Position numbers and translations under genes: made by a program. The notes under the pieces are model-generated. The model made no database searches and had not been told where the DNA came from. It saw nothing but the letters and a program-made list of their open reading frames with translations. From assembly GCA_965200355.1 (NCBI GenBank), contig OZ241351.1, forward strand, positions 1,860,001-1,924,000: a stretch of 64,000 nucleotides of DNA, read 5' to 3'. The stretch comes from Bin18 sp965200355 (GTDB lineage Bacteria > Desulfobacterota > Binatia > Bin18). This document shows, one piece after another, positions 52,200 through 60,512 of the stretch (within the stretch, counting starts at the first letter, position 1; each line of letters starts with the position of its first letter).

Positions 52200-53054
52200 T
52201 TACTCCGGCTGTTGGAATGTCGCCATGATGTCTCGGGCAAAATGGCGCAAAAGCTGGGGCTCGGTGGACGGAGAAACCGAGAAGACAATATGGGTCACGC
52301 CCACGGCCAGATAGTCTTCAATCAGCTTGCGCATATTGTGATCCGAGGAGAAGGTCGTCGAGAGCAGGACCGACTTCTCAATCTCGTCCGGGTCCCGGTC
52401 GATATGTGAGCAGTGCTCGGTCAGGACCTCGATTTTATGTCGGAGGGTCTCCGGCGTGCCAAAGCTGTTCCACATGTCGGCGTGGCGCGCCACAATGCCC
52501 AAAGCCACCTTCTCCCCACCGGCCCCGACCAGAATCGGCGGGTGTGGCTGCTGGAGCGGTTTGGGCTCAAAGGGCGCGTCGTGCAGATGGTGGTGGCGAC
52601 CAGTAAAGTTTGTCCGCTGCTGGGTCCAGAGTTGTTTAATCAGGGTGAGCGACTCGTCCAGGCTGATCAGCCGCTCCCCGGTGGTAGGAAAGGGAATATC
52701 GTAGGCCTCATGTTCCAACGCAAACCAGCCGCTGCCAATACCGAAAATCAACCGACCGTTGCTGATGATATCGACCGTTGTCGCCATCTTGGCCAAGACG
52801 GCCGGGTGGCGATAGGTATTGCCCGTTACCATGACACCCAGGCGCACCCGCTGGGTAGCCATAGCCAGGGCCGATAAGGCGGTCCAGCCCTCGAGGCATG
52901 GGCCGCTTGGATCGGAAAAAATCGGCAGAAAATGATCGAAGACCCAGGCCGTGTCAAATCCGAGACGGTCGGCTTCCTGCCACAGCCTGAGCATATCGTT
53001 CCAGTCCCCGTTCTGTTGTGGAACTTGAATGCCAAAGCGGACTGGATATGACAT
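52200..53054 (-). CDS. LLM-class (TIGR03560-like) F420-dependent oxidoreductase
   Basis: The 284-residue luciferase-like protein opens VRFGIQVPQQNGDWNDML, has FDTAWVFDHFLPIF, RVRLGVMVTGNTYRHPAVLAKM, GRLIFGIGSGWF and PPILVGAGGEKVALGIVARHADMW, fitting the F420-dependent TIGR03560 subfamily. It reduces or oxidises an unknown substrate. AAAGGGATTC precedes the start, and the acyl-CoA dehydrogenase gene ends 14 bp upstream on the same strand. Confidence 0.9.
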   Translation of the reverse strand: MSYPVRFGIQVPQQNGDWNDMLRLWQEADRLGFDTAWVFDHFLPIFSDPSGPCLEGWTALSALAMATQRVRLGVMVTGNTYRHPAVLAKMATTVDIISNGRLIFGIGSGWFALEHEAYDIPFPTTGERLISLDESLTLIKQLWTQQRTNFTGRHHHLHDAPFEPKPLQQPHPPILVGAGGEKVALGIVARHADMWNSFGTPETLRHKIEVLTEHCSHIDRDPDEIEKSVLLSTTFSSDHNMRKLIEDYLAVGVTHIVFSVSPSTEPQLLRHFARDIMATFQQPE

Positions 53055-53068
53055 GAAGAATCCCTTTC

Positions 53069-54283
53069 TTATAATTCCTTGAGGGTGCGAAGCGTGTCTG
53101 CGTCGTACATGGCTATCCCGAAGGCGGTCTTGCCGAGGAGTTCCAGGGTCTCGTCGCTGTCAAAAGGATGAAACAGGCCGGCCCGCACATCACGATAATA
53201 GCGTTCCAAGGGCAGGCGCTTAAAATATGAGACGCCGCCCACGGCTCGCATGGCGAGGTCCACCACGCGGACGGAGTGCTCCATGGCGACCATCCTGGCG
53301 GCAACACTTTTGCGGAGCCAGGTCCGAGGGGCTTCCCGGTCGGCCTCGGCCGCAGCTTTCCACAAGCCGGCCCGGGCCGCCTCCAGCAGCATGTCCATCT
53401 CGCCGACCTTGGTGTAGACGCTCGGCAGATGGCTCATGGGTTTATCGAGCGGGAAACGTGGCCGGTCGCGCATAAACTCCACCACAAAATTCCGGGCCGC
53501 GCTGGCAATACCGATATACACGCTGCCGATGGTGAACGGCGCGCGCGGGAACAGATTGGTGATCCCGCCGCGCATGAACACCGGCCGTTCCAGGAAGACC
53601 GCGGCTTCCGGGATAAAGGCGTCTTTGAGTTCGGTGCTTCTCGACTCGGTGGAGCGCATGCCCAGGGTATGCCAGTCGTCTTTTATGAGAAAACCCGGCG
53701 TATCGCGGGGAATCAAAAAGGAAAGAATCGTCCCGGTCGGCTTGCCGGCGTGGACGCCCTCCTTCCAGGTTGCTTCGGCAAAATACCGATCAAGCGCAAT
53801 GGACTGGGTGCTGAATATCTTTCGCCCGCTGACCCGCCAGCCACCGTCCACCCGCTCGGCTGTGGTCCGGGGACGGAGAATGGAAACCGCGTTGTCCGGT
53901 TCGGAACCCGAACCGCCGACAATAAGCCGCTCGGCGGCGACCTGACGCAGCAGGGCTTCGACGGCCGGCGGGCGCTCCCGCTGCCAGAGGTTGATGAGGA
54001 GGCTCAGCACATTGAAGTGCATATTGATGGCGAGTGCGGTCGGACCGCAGCCCTGGGCCAGCCGTTCCTGCGCCTTGACCCGTTCCAACAGGCTGGCACC
54101 CAGGCCGCCCAACGCTTCGGGGATGGTCAGCACGCTGTAGCCGGTCTCTTTCAGCCGCTCGTAGTTCTCATGCGGAAACGAGCCCTCTGCATCGTGCTGG
54201 GCCGCGCGCGTGGCAAAATCATCGGCCAGGGTGGCGGCGAGGTCTATGAAACGCTGCTCCCGCTCGGTGTGGAACTGCTGCAT
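53069..54283 (-). CDS. Acyl-CoA dehydrogenase-family flavoprotein
   Basis: The 404-residue protein has the ACAD fold: NYERLKETGYSVLTIPEALGG in the N-terminal helices, RWRVSGRK-like GGWRVSGRKIFSTQS at the flavin strand, LGMRSTESRSTEL, and a C-terminal AAARMVAMEHSVRVVDLAMRAVGG followed by RYYRDVRAGLFHPFDSDET. The catalytic-base Glu of classical enzymes is not readable by motif, so a monooxygenase-like role is possible. It starts a four-gene minus-strand run (53069, 52200, 51885, 50976). Confidence 0.88.
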   Translation of the reverse strand: MQQFHTEREQRFIDLAATLADDFATRAAQHDAEGSFPHENYERLKETGYSVLTIPEALGGLGASLLERVKAQERLAQGCGPTALAINMHFNVLSLLINLWQRERPPAVEALLRQVAAERLIVGGSGSEPDNAVSILRPRTTAERVDGGWRVSGRKIFSTQSIALDRYFAEATWKEGVHAGKPTGTILSFLIPRDTPGFLIKDDWHTLGMRSTESRSTELKDAFIPEAAVFLERPVFMRGGITNLFPRAPFTIGSVYIGIASAARNFVVEFMRDRPRFPLDKPMSHLPSVYTKVGEMDMLLEAARAGLWKAAAEADREAPRTWLRKSVAARMVAMEHSVRVVDLAMRAVGGVSYFKRLPLERYYRDVRAGLFHPFDSDETLELLGKTAFGIAMYDADTLRTLKEL

Positions 54284-54622
54284 GCGTCCCCTCCTGTGTT
54301 CCTGGCTACGACCCCTATCATTCCGGGCGGGCTGGGGTAAGCCGGGGGGTCTGCATTGACAGTTCGTATGAGCGTATCATACCAAGACCCGGACAGGAGG
54401 CAGCATGTCCACATGACCAATCCGACTGGCCTGGCAGAGAAGATTATTGAGGCCGGGCGGGATTGAGTGTCCTTGGGCCAGAGCAAGCGGGTGATTCTCC
54501 AGTCCCACTCTCTCTCCTCATGAGGTAAGAATTGAGTCATGATGAACCGGGCCGGACCGGATTCTTTCCGATACAGCCCAGAATGCCCAAAGAGTCCATG
54601 CGGTCAGAATGGCAGGAGATAT
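54284..54622. other. 339-bp gap with one short frame, otherwise nothing seen
   Basis: The stretch lies upstream of the acyl-CoA dehydrogenase start and the MTase start. It contains the short frame at 54413-54466 and no recognised RNA or element. Confidence 0.55.
54413..54466 (+). pseudogene. 17-residue gene-head remnant
   Basis: AGGAGG at 54395 precedes ATG 54413, reading MTNPTGLAEKIIEAGRD before a stop. The sequence looks like the start of a larger protein whose body has been lost. No family can be assigned. Confidence 0.35.
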
Positions 54623-55697
54623 ATGAAAGAATACTATACAACTGCATTCGGTTGTATCTATCACGCCGACTCGCTGGATTACATGAAGACGCTGACCGCG
54701 GGAGATGTCAATCTCATCATGACTTCGCCCCCATTTGGTCTGGTGAGGAAGAAAGCGTATGGCAACGTGGAGGCACACGGCTACCTGCAATGGTTTCGTC
54801 CCTTTGCGGAGCAGTTCCGGCGGATTCTTGCCGACGACGGCTCACTGGTCATCGACATTGGCGGTGCATGGATAGCTGGGCAGCCCACGCGCTCCCTCTA
54901 TCACTATGAACTCATGATTATGCTCTGCCGTGAATATGACTTTCACTTGGCGCAGGAGTTTTTCTGGTGGAATCCGTCAAAACTTCTCCACCCCCGCAGA
55001 ATGGGTCAACATCCGTCGTATTCGGGTAAAAGACGCGGTGAACTGTGTCTGGTGGCTGTCGAAAACACCGTGGCCAAAGGCGAGCAATCGCCGCATCCTG
55101 GTCCCATATAGCGCTGCCATGAAAGACTTATTGAAAAATGGATACCAAGCCAAATTGAGACCAAGCGGACACGATATCAGCGAAAAGTTTTCCAGGGACA
55201 ATGGAGCCTCTATTCCCCCAAATCTGATCGCGATTGCCAATACCGAAAGCAATTCTTCGTATCTGGTGCAGTGTAAAGCGGCGGGAATCAAGCCGTATCC
55301 CGCGCGATTTCCTGTAGACCTGCCCGAATACTTTATTCGGATGCTCTCAGACACAGGCGACTTTGTACTTGACCCGTTTGGCGGCTCTTGCGTCACGGGA
55401 GAAGCCGCAGAAAAACTCCGCCGTCGATGGGCCTGCGTCGAACTGGAGAAAGCGTATATCGAGGGTGGAAAGTTCCGCTTTCCCGTCAATCCGATACCCA
55501 GAAAAACGCCAACCTACAGCCTTTCTCATCCTGCCGCCCTCTGGAGTGGTGTGGACAATGAGGAGCCATTACCCCGAGACGGAGGAAGGGCACGTCCTCA
55601 GGAAGAAGGAAAAAAGGGAGAGAGAAAGGAAGGGGTAAAAAAGGAACAGCGCAATGCCAGCGGTCAGCTCAGCCTTTATCGTGAACGAGGTGATTGA
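54623..55697 (+). pseudogene. Beta-class DNA methyltransferase with a single-base insertion
   Basis: The ATG at 54623 follows AGGAG and starts KEYYTTAFGCIYHADSLDYM. Motif IV, TSPPFG, fits N4-cytosine or N6-adenine methyltransferases. Reading passes from one frame into the next at 54986-54988, where an extra T breaks KLPTPAEWVNIRRIRVKD. The second part carries FPVDLPEYFIRML and motif I DPFGGSCVTGEAAEKL, then a Lys/Arg-rich tail. Order IV before I is the beta class. A restriction-endonuclease head overlaps its end, so this is a decayed R-M unit or an assembly error. Confidence 0.84.
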
Positions 55698-55800
55698 CGC
55701 CATTCAACAGTCTGGTGGGGTGGCGGCCTATGTTGCTGAATCCTTCAGAACTCCGGTGGGCTCTCCATCTGTCCAGATTAGCATCTGCCGTCATCCCTGA
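55654..55800 (+). pseudogene. N-terminal remnant of a restriction endonuclease
   Basis: The 48-residue frame AVSSAFIVNEVIDAIQQSGG overlaps the methyltransferase end by 44 bases and has AAGGA upstream. The opening resembles the start of restriction endonucleases paired with such methyltransferases. It runs into a TGA at 55800. The remaining body is absent, replaced by the NUDIX gene. Confidence 0.5.
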
Positions 55801-55811
55801 GTTCCAACCGC

Positions 55812-56435
55812 TCAGGGAACCTCAAGAATATCCAGCAGGTTCTGGACCATGCGCTGGGTCGCCCCCCAGATTTTATAGCCCTGGTAGCGATAGGTCTGAA
55901 TGGGAATGGGTGCGCCATCGTACAGCCAGGTTTCCGCGTTCAGGTTGCCACGATCTGCGAGAAACGTGAACGGGACGGAGAAAATCTCGGCAACTTCCCA
56001 GGCGTTGGGCTGAAAATCGTATGGGTAGGGAATGCGCCCGACATAGGGCGTGACCACATAGTTGCTGGCCAGGGTACGCAGGTCGTCCAAGGGGCCAAGC
56101 GGCTGGACGGCCGACGGGGGTAAGCCCAGCTCTTCTTCAGATTCTCGCAGGGCGGTATGCAGGAGCGAGGCATCTTTTTTGTCTGCTCGTCCGCCCGGAA
56201 AAGAAACATCACCTTTGTGGGTCGGCAGGTTGGAGGTGCGAAGGGTAAACAGAAGATGGTACTCGCCCCCACGCTCGAAGAAGGGGACCAAAACCGCGGC
56301 CCGTTTGGCAGATTGGTCGTCGTCCACGACACGAGTGCGGTCCTGGAGACGGGTTGTGAGAAGAGTCAGCAAGTCTGAGGGCACGGCTGCCAGTCCATCA
56401 CAGCAGGGGTGTTGAGGCAAGGTTTTCCTTGACAC
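55812..56435 (-). CDS. NUDIX hydrolase, CoA pyrophosphatase-like
   Basis: The 207-residue protein has LPTHKGDVSFPGGRAD, the CoA-pyrophosphatase (UPF0035) signature, and the NUDIX helix LRESEEELGL that binds metal. Family members cleave CoA to acyl-phosphopantetheine and 3',5'-ADP. The N-terminus before KRAAVLVPF is variable; GTG 56435 is the longest start and an in-frame GTG at 56383 would also fit. It diverges from the deacetylase-like gene. Confidence 0.9.
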   Translation of the reverse strand: MSRKTLPQHPCCDGLAAVPSDLLTLLTTRLQDRTRVVDDDQSAKRAAVLVPFFERGGEYHLLFTLRTSNLPTHKGDVSFPGGRADKKDASLLHTALRESEEELGLPPSAVQPLGPLDDLRTLASNYVVTPYVGRIPYPYDFQPNAWEVAEIFSVPFTFLADRGNLNAETWLYDGAPIPIQTYRYQGYKIWGATQRMVQNLLDILEVP

Positions 56436-56458
56436 TCAACCTGCGACGGAGCTAGGGT
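56429..56458 (+). promoter_or_regulatory. Possible promoter for the deacetylase-like gene
   Basis: TTGACA (56429-56434) and TAGGGT (56453-56458) are 18 bp apart, in the divergent region before the ATG at 56499. The -10 is weak. Confidence 0.4.
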
Positions 56459-56498
56459 CCGGCTCAGGAGCCGTCCATCCGAGTCGAAAGGAGAAGAT

Positions 56499-57380
56499 AT
56501 GGCCACAAAGGACATTAAGCTGGCGTATGGTATTGACGTGGACGCGGTCGCTGGCTGGCTGGGGTCGTACGGCGGCGAAGACTCGCCGGATGATATTTCG
56601 CGCGGTCTGTTTGCCGGCGAAATTGGCGTACCGCGTCTGCTCAAGCTGTTTGAGCAGTACGGCCTCAAAACAAGCTGGTTTATTCCTGGTCACTCCATCG
56701 AGACGTTTCCAGAACAGACGCAGATGATCGTGGCCGCCGGACACGAGATTGGTGCCCACGGCTACTCGCACGAGAATCCGATTGCCATGACGCCCCAGCA
56801 AGAGGAAGATGTGCTGGTCAAAACCATCGGTCTGATTGAGGAAAAGGCGGGCCACCGCCCCTCCGGCTACGTGGCCCCGTGGTGGGAGTTCTCGACCGTG
56901 ACCAACGAACTCCTGCTCAAACACGGCTTCCGCTATGACCACAGTCTGATGCACACCGACTTCCATCCCTATTATGTCCGGGTCGGCGATACCTGGACGA
57001 ATATCGACTACTCCAAACCGGCGGCAGCCTGGATGAAGCCGCTCAGGCGGGGGGAAGAAACCGACTTGGTTGAGATTCCGGCCAACTGGTATCTCGACGA
57101 CCTGCCGCCCATGCTGTTCATCAAAAAATCGCCCAACAGCCACGGTTTTGTGAACCCGCGTGATATTGAACAGATGTGGCGGGATCAGTTCGACTGGATC
57201 TACCGCGAGTATGACTACGCCGTCTTCACCATGACCATCCATCCCGACGTGAGCGGCCGGCCGCAGGTGCTGATGATGCACGAACGCCTGATTGAGTATT
57301 TCAATAGTCACGCCGGCGTGAGCTGGGCCACCTTTTCAGAGATCGCAACGGACTTTACCCAACGACAACCACGCCAGTAA
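56499..57380 (+). CDS. Polysaccharide deacetylase-fold hydrolase (cyclic imide hydrolase-like)
   Basis: The 293-residue protein has GIDVDA with the first metal Asp, AAGHEIGAHGYSHENP with two His, GYVAPWWEFS and a C-terminal FTMTIHPDVSGRPQV with the His of the NodB fold. The same length and layout occur in cyclic imide hydrolase and PuuE-type deacetylase-like enzymes, not only polysaccharide deacetylases. A hydantoinase lies downstream, which favours a cyclic-amide substrate. GAAAGGAGAAG precedes the ATG. Confidence 0.84.
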   Translation: MATKDIKLAYGIDVDAVAGWLGSYGGEDSPDDISRGLFAGEIGVPRLLKLFEQYGLKTSWFIPGHSIETFPEQTQMIVAAGHEIGAHGYSHENPIAMTPQQEEDVLVKTIGLIEEKAGHRPSGYVAPWWEFSTVTNELLLKHGFRYDHSLMHTDFHPYYVRVGDTWTNIDYSKPAAAWMKPLRRGEETDLVEIPANWYLDDLPPMLFIKKSPNSHGFVNPRDIEQMWRDQFDWIYREYDYAVFTMTIHPDVSGRPQVLMMHERLIEYFNSHAGVSWATFSEIATDFTQRQPRQ

Positions 57381-57504
57381 ATCCTGAGGCCGTCCCTCTG
57401 GAAGCCCGTTTTTCCGGGCCTGATCGCCGGTAGCGGGTCAGCAGATATCCAGACTTCAGGGACAGGCCAGAGTCTGACGAGGAATTGAGGAATAAGGAGG
57501 GGAT

Positions 57505-58530
57505 ATGCAATTCACCAAGCTCGGCAAAACGGGGATCACCGTGTCACGGCTCTGTCTCGGCTGTATGAGCTATGGCGGCGGTCCACAGCCCGACTGGGCG
57601 ATGCCACGCGACTGGGCGCTGGGCCGGGACGAGGCCCGTGAGCACTTTGTTGTGTCGCTCGAAGCCGGTGTCAACTTTTTCGATACCGCCGATGTCTACT
57701 CAGTTGGTCTGAGCGAAGAGATTACCGGACACTGGCTGGGCGAGCTGGCCGCCCGCGATGACATCGTGGTGGCCACCAAAGTCTGGGGCAAGATGGGACC
57801 TGGGCCAAACCGGGGGGGCCTGAGTCGCAAGCATATTATTGAGGCGTGTGAAAATTCTTTACGACGCCTCAAGATGGATTATATCGACGTGTACCAGATT
57901 CATCGCTGGGATTTTTCCACGCCTATTGAGGAAACCCTTGAAGCGCTGGATTCCCTCGTGCGGAGCGGCAAGGTGCGCTATCTGGGCGCGAGTAGCATGG
58001 CGGCCTGGCAATTTTCCAAAGCGCTCTATCTGGCCAAGGAAGCCGGCTGGCAGCGCTTCGTGACCATGCAGAACCACTACAACCTGATCTACCGTGAAGA
58101 AGAGCGCGAGATGAACCCGCTGTGTATCGACCAAGGCGTTGCGCTTATTCCGTGGAGCCCGCTGGCGCGCGGATTCTTCGCCGGCAACCGGAATCCCGCT
58201 GGTGGGACAGATATGACCAAGCGGGCAGAAACCGATGCGTTTGCGCATCATCATTATTTCCGGGAGAACGATTTTGTGGTGGCCGCGACCGTCGAAAAGG
58301 TCGCCGCCCAGCGGGGGTTCACGCCGACCCAGATTGCCTGTGCGTGGATACTCCAGGCGCCGGGGGTCAGCGCGCCCATCATCGGCGCTACCCAGATTCA
58401 TCATCTGGAAGAACTTTTTGCCGCGGTTGATATCGAACTGAGCGACGAGGAAATCGCGACGCTCGAAGCGCCCTATCAGCCCCATCCCATCCTGGGGCAT
58501 ACCCAGCCAAGCCCGGCCAGGATGGTGTAA
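57505..58530 (+). CDS. Aldo/keto reductase
   Basis: The 341-residue AKR has the tetrad in order: FFDTADVYSVGLSEE (Asp, Tyr), VVATKVWG (Lys) and DVYQIHRWD (His), with NHYNLIYREEER and the NADPH-binding tail GATQIHHLEELFAAVDIELS. It reduces aldehydes or ketones. AAGGAGG precedes the start. It is followed 14 bp on by a SnoaL-like protein. Confidence 0.93.
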   Translation: MQFTKLGKTGITVSRLCLGCMSYGGGPQPDWAMPRDWALGRDEAREHFVVSLEAGVNFFDTADVYSVGLSEEITGHWLGELAARDDIVVATKVWGKMGPGPNRGGLSRKHIIEACENSLRRLKMDYIDVYQIHRWDFSTPIEETLEALDSLVRSGKVRYLGASSMAAWQFSKALYLAKEAGWQRFVTMQNHYNLIYREEEREMNPLCIDQGVALIPWSPLARGFFAGNRNPAGGTDMTKRAETDAFAHHHYFRENDFVVAATVEKVAAQRGFTPTQIACAWILQAPGVSAPIIGATQIHHLEELFAAVDIELSDEEIATLEAPYQPHPILGHTQPSPARMV

Positions 58531-58543
58531 AGAAAGAGCGCAG

Positions 58544-59038
58544 ATGGACAACCGATGGATAGAAAAACTGGCGATCCAGGAACTCTTTGCCCGCTATGCC
58601 CACGCTATTGACGACCTCAATCCTGGGGCCTGGGTCAAGTGCTTCACGCCGGACGGGGTGTTTCAGGTTGGGACGCGCGCTCTGCGTGGCCAGACGGCGC
58701 TGCGCGGCTATGCCGATGTTCACGTTCAGGAAATTCGCTGCCGGCATATGATGGCCAACTTTCTGTACGAGGTGAACGCAGACGAAGCCACCGGGCAGTG
58801 CAGTATGCTGGCAACGCTGGCAACTGCTGGTGGATATAAGATATTCGCCCAGGGACGCTATGTTGATCGCCTGGTCAAACACGAGGGCGCGTGGTGCATC
58901 GCCCACCGGAAAGTCGAAACCGACCAGCTTGCTGCCCATCCCGCCGGGATTACGAGCCTGGCCGACCCGGATGTTGCGGCTCTGGTCCAAGCGCTGGTGG
59001 ACGTGGCCCGAGCACTCGGGGAAAGGGTGGAGCGGTAA
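58544..59038 (+). CDS. SnoaL-like/NTF2-fold protein
   Basis: The 164-residue protein begins IQELFARYAHAIDDLNPGAWVKCFTPDGVFQV and closes GRYVDRLVKHEGAWCIAHRKVETDQ. The tyrosine/aspartate pair in YAHAIDD is the usual active-site region. It can isomerise, dehydrate or accompany dioxygenases. It lies between the AKR and the hydantoinase genes (24 bp before the next start), suggesting one operon. Confidence 0.86.
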   Translation: MDNRWIEKLAIQELFARYAHAIDDLNPGAWVKCFTPDGVFQVGTRALRGQTALRGYADVHVQEIRCRHMMANFLYEVNADEATGQCSMLATLATAGGYKIFAQGRYVDRLVKHEGAWCIAHRKVETDQLAAHPAGITSLADPDVAALVQALVDVARALGERVER

Positions 59039-59061
59039 GCGCCGCTCCACAGGAGGAAGGT

Positions 59062-60429
59062 ATGGATCTCGTGATTCGGAACGGCACGGTTGTGACTGCG
59101 AGTGATATGGTCCCAGCCGATGTGGGGGTTGCCGGCGGGAAGATCACCCACATCGGTCAAGGGTTAGGACCGACGGCACAGGAAATTGACGCCGGCGGGA
59201 AATACCTTTTCCCTGGTGGGGTTGATGTCCACACCCATGTTGACATTGAGCTGATGGGCCACCGCTCGGTTGACGACTTTTACTCTGGGACGGTTGCCGC
59301 CGCCTGTGGGGGTGTGACCACCATCGTCGATTATGCGCTGCCCGAAGCCGGCCAGTCGATTCAGGGGAGTGTTGAAGCCTGGGAGGACAAAGCCAAGGAC
59401 AAAGCCATTATCGACTACGGCATCCACCCGGTCATCCTGGAGCCGACCCCGCGGATTATCGCGGAAATGGCAGACGCGATTGCTGAAGGCCATACGAGCT
59501 TTAAGTTGTTCATGATCGGCATGGCCCGCTTTGACGAGTTGGCCTCCGACTACCTCAAGGTGATGGCCCAGGCTGGCAAGCATGGGGCGCTGACGAATGT
59601 TCATGCCGAAGATCAATGCTTGATCGGCTATCTGTGCGAACAAATGACGACCGCTGGCAAGCTCGGCCCCAAACATTTCCCCGACTCGCGGCCCCGCGAG
59701 TCCGAAGGCTTGGCGGTGCAGCGTGCTATTAGTATGGCGAAGTACGCTGAAGCCCCGATCTATTTGGTCCATCTGTCGTGTGAGGAAGCTCTGGCACCGA
59801 TTCGCCAGGCACGCGCCCACGGCCAGATCATCTACGGCGAAACACGGCCGCTCTATCTGCATCTCTCGCGCGAACGTTTTGAAGAGCCGGATGCTGAACG
59901 CTACGTTGGCTGGCCGCCACTCCGAGAGGCGTCCCAAATGCAGGTCATGTGGGACGGTTTGCGGAACGATAACCTGCAAACCGTGGCGACGGACCACTGC
60001 GGCTGGAATCTGGCCCAGAAAAAAGCCGGCAAGACCGTGGACGAACTGCTGCCCGGTATGTCGAACCTCGAAACCCTGATCCCCATGCTCTACTCCGAAG
60101 GCGTCGGCCAGGGGAAACTGTCACTCAACCGCTTTGTTGCCGTGAGCGCTACGAATCCGGCCAAACTGTTTGGACTCTATCCCCAAAAGGGGACGCTTGC
60201 GGTGGGGTCGGATGCCGATATCGTCATCTTCGATCCGAAGAAAGCCGTCACCATTCGGCACCGGAATATGCACTCCCGGGCCGACTATGAACTATACGAG
60301 GGCTTTGAGATCACCGGCTGGCCAACGCATACGCTCTCGCGAGGAGAGACCATTGTGGAAAACGGGACGGTGTTAGGTAACGCCGGCAGGGGGCAGCTCC
60401 TGAAAAGGAAACGCTTTACGCCGTTGTAA
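59062..60429 (+). CDS. D-hydantoinase/dihydropyrimidinase
   Basis: The 455-residue amidohydrolase has the metal motif VDVHTHVD (His57, His59), a carboxylatable Lys in HTSFKLFMIG, NVHAEDQ and HLSCEEAL (metal His), and TDHCGW (Asp), then ATNPAKLFGLYPQKGTLAVGSDADIVIFD. It opens cyclic ureides such as hydantoins or dihydropyrimidines. AGGAGGAAGG precedes the ATG. It ends near a strong terminator and converges with the large amidohydrolase. Confidence 0.93.
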   Translation: MDLVIRNGTVVTASDMVPADVGVAGGKITHIGQGLGPTAQEIDAGGKYLFPGGVDVHTHVDIELMGHRSVDDFYSGTVAAACGGVTTIVDYALPEAGQSIQGSVEAWEDKAKDKAIIDYGIHPVILEPTPRIIAEMADAIAEGHTSFKLFMIGMARFDELASDYLKVMAQAGKHGALTNVHAEDQCLIGYLCEQMTTAGKLGPKHFPDSRPRESEGLAVQRAISMAKYAEAPIYLVHLSCEEALAPIRQARAHGQIIYGETRPLYLHLSRERFEEPDAERYVGWPPLREASQMQVMWDGLRNDNLQTVATDHCGWNLAQKKAGKTVDELLPGMSNLETLIPMLYSEGVGQGKLSLNRFVAVSATNPAKLFGLYPQKGTLAVGSDADIVIFDPKKAVTIRHRNMHSRADYELYEGFEITGWPTHTLSRGETIVENGTVLGNAGRGQLLKRKRFTPL

Positions 60430-60477
60430 GGGGAGAGACCAGCCCCCTTCGACACTAGGCTCCGGCGCTCAGAACGG

Positions 60478-60506
60478 GCGGCCCCCTCCAGGACAGAGGG
60501 GGCCGC
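60478..60506. terminator. Terminator between convergent hydantoinase and amidohydrolase genes
   Basis: GCGGCCCCCTC and GAGGGGGCCGC form an 11-bp perfect stem with a 7-base loop, followed by TCTTGATT on the plus strand. Confidence 0.7.
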
Positions 60507-60512
60507 TCTTGA

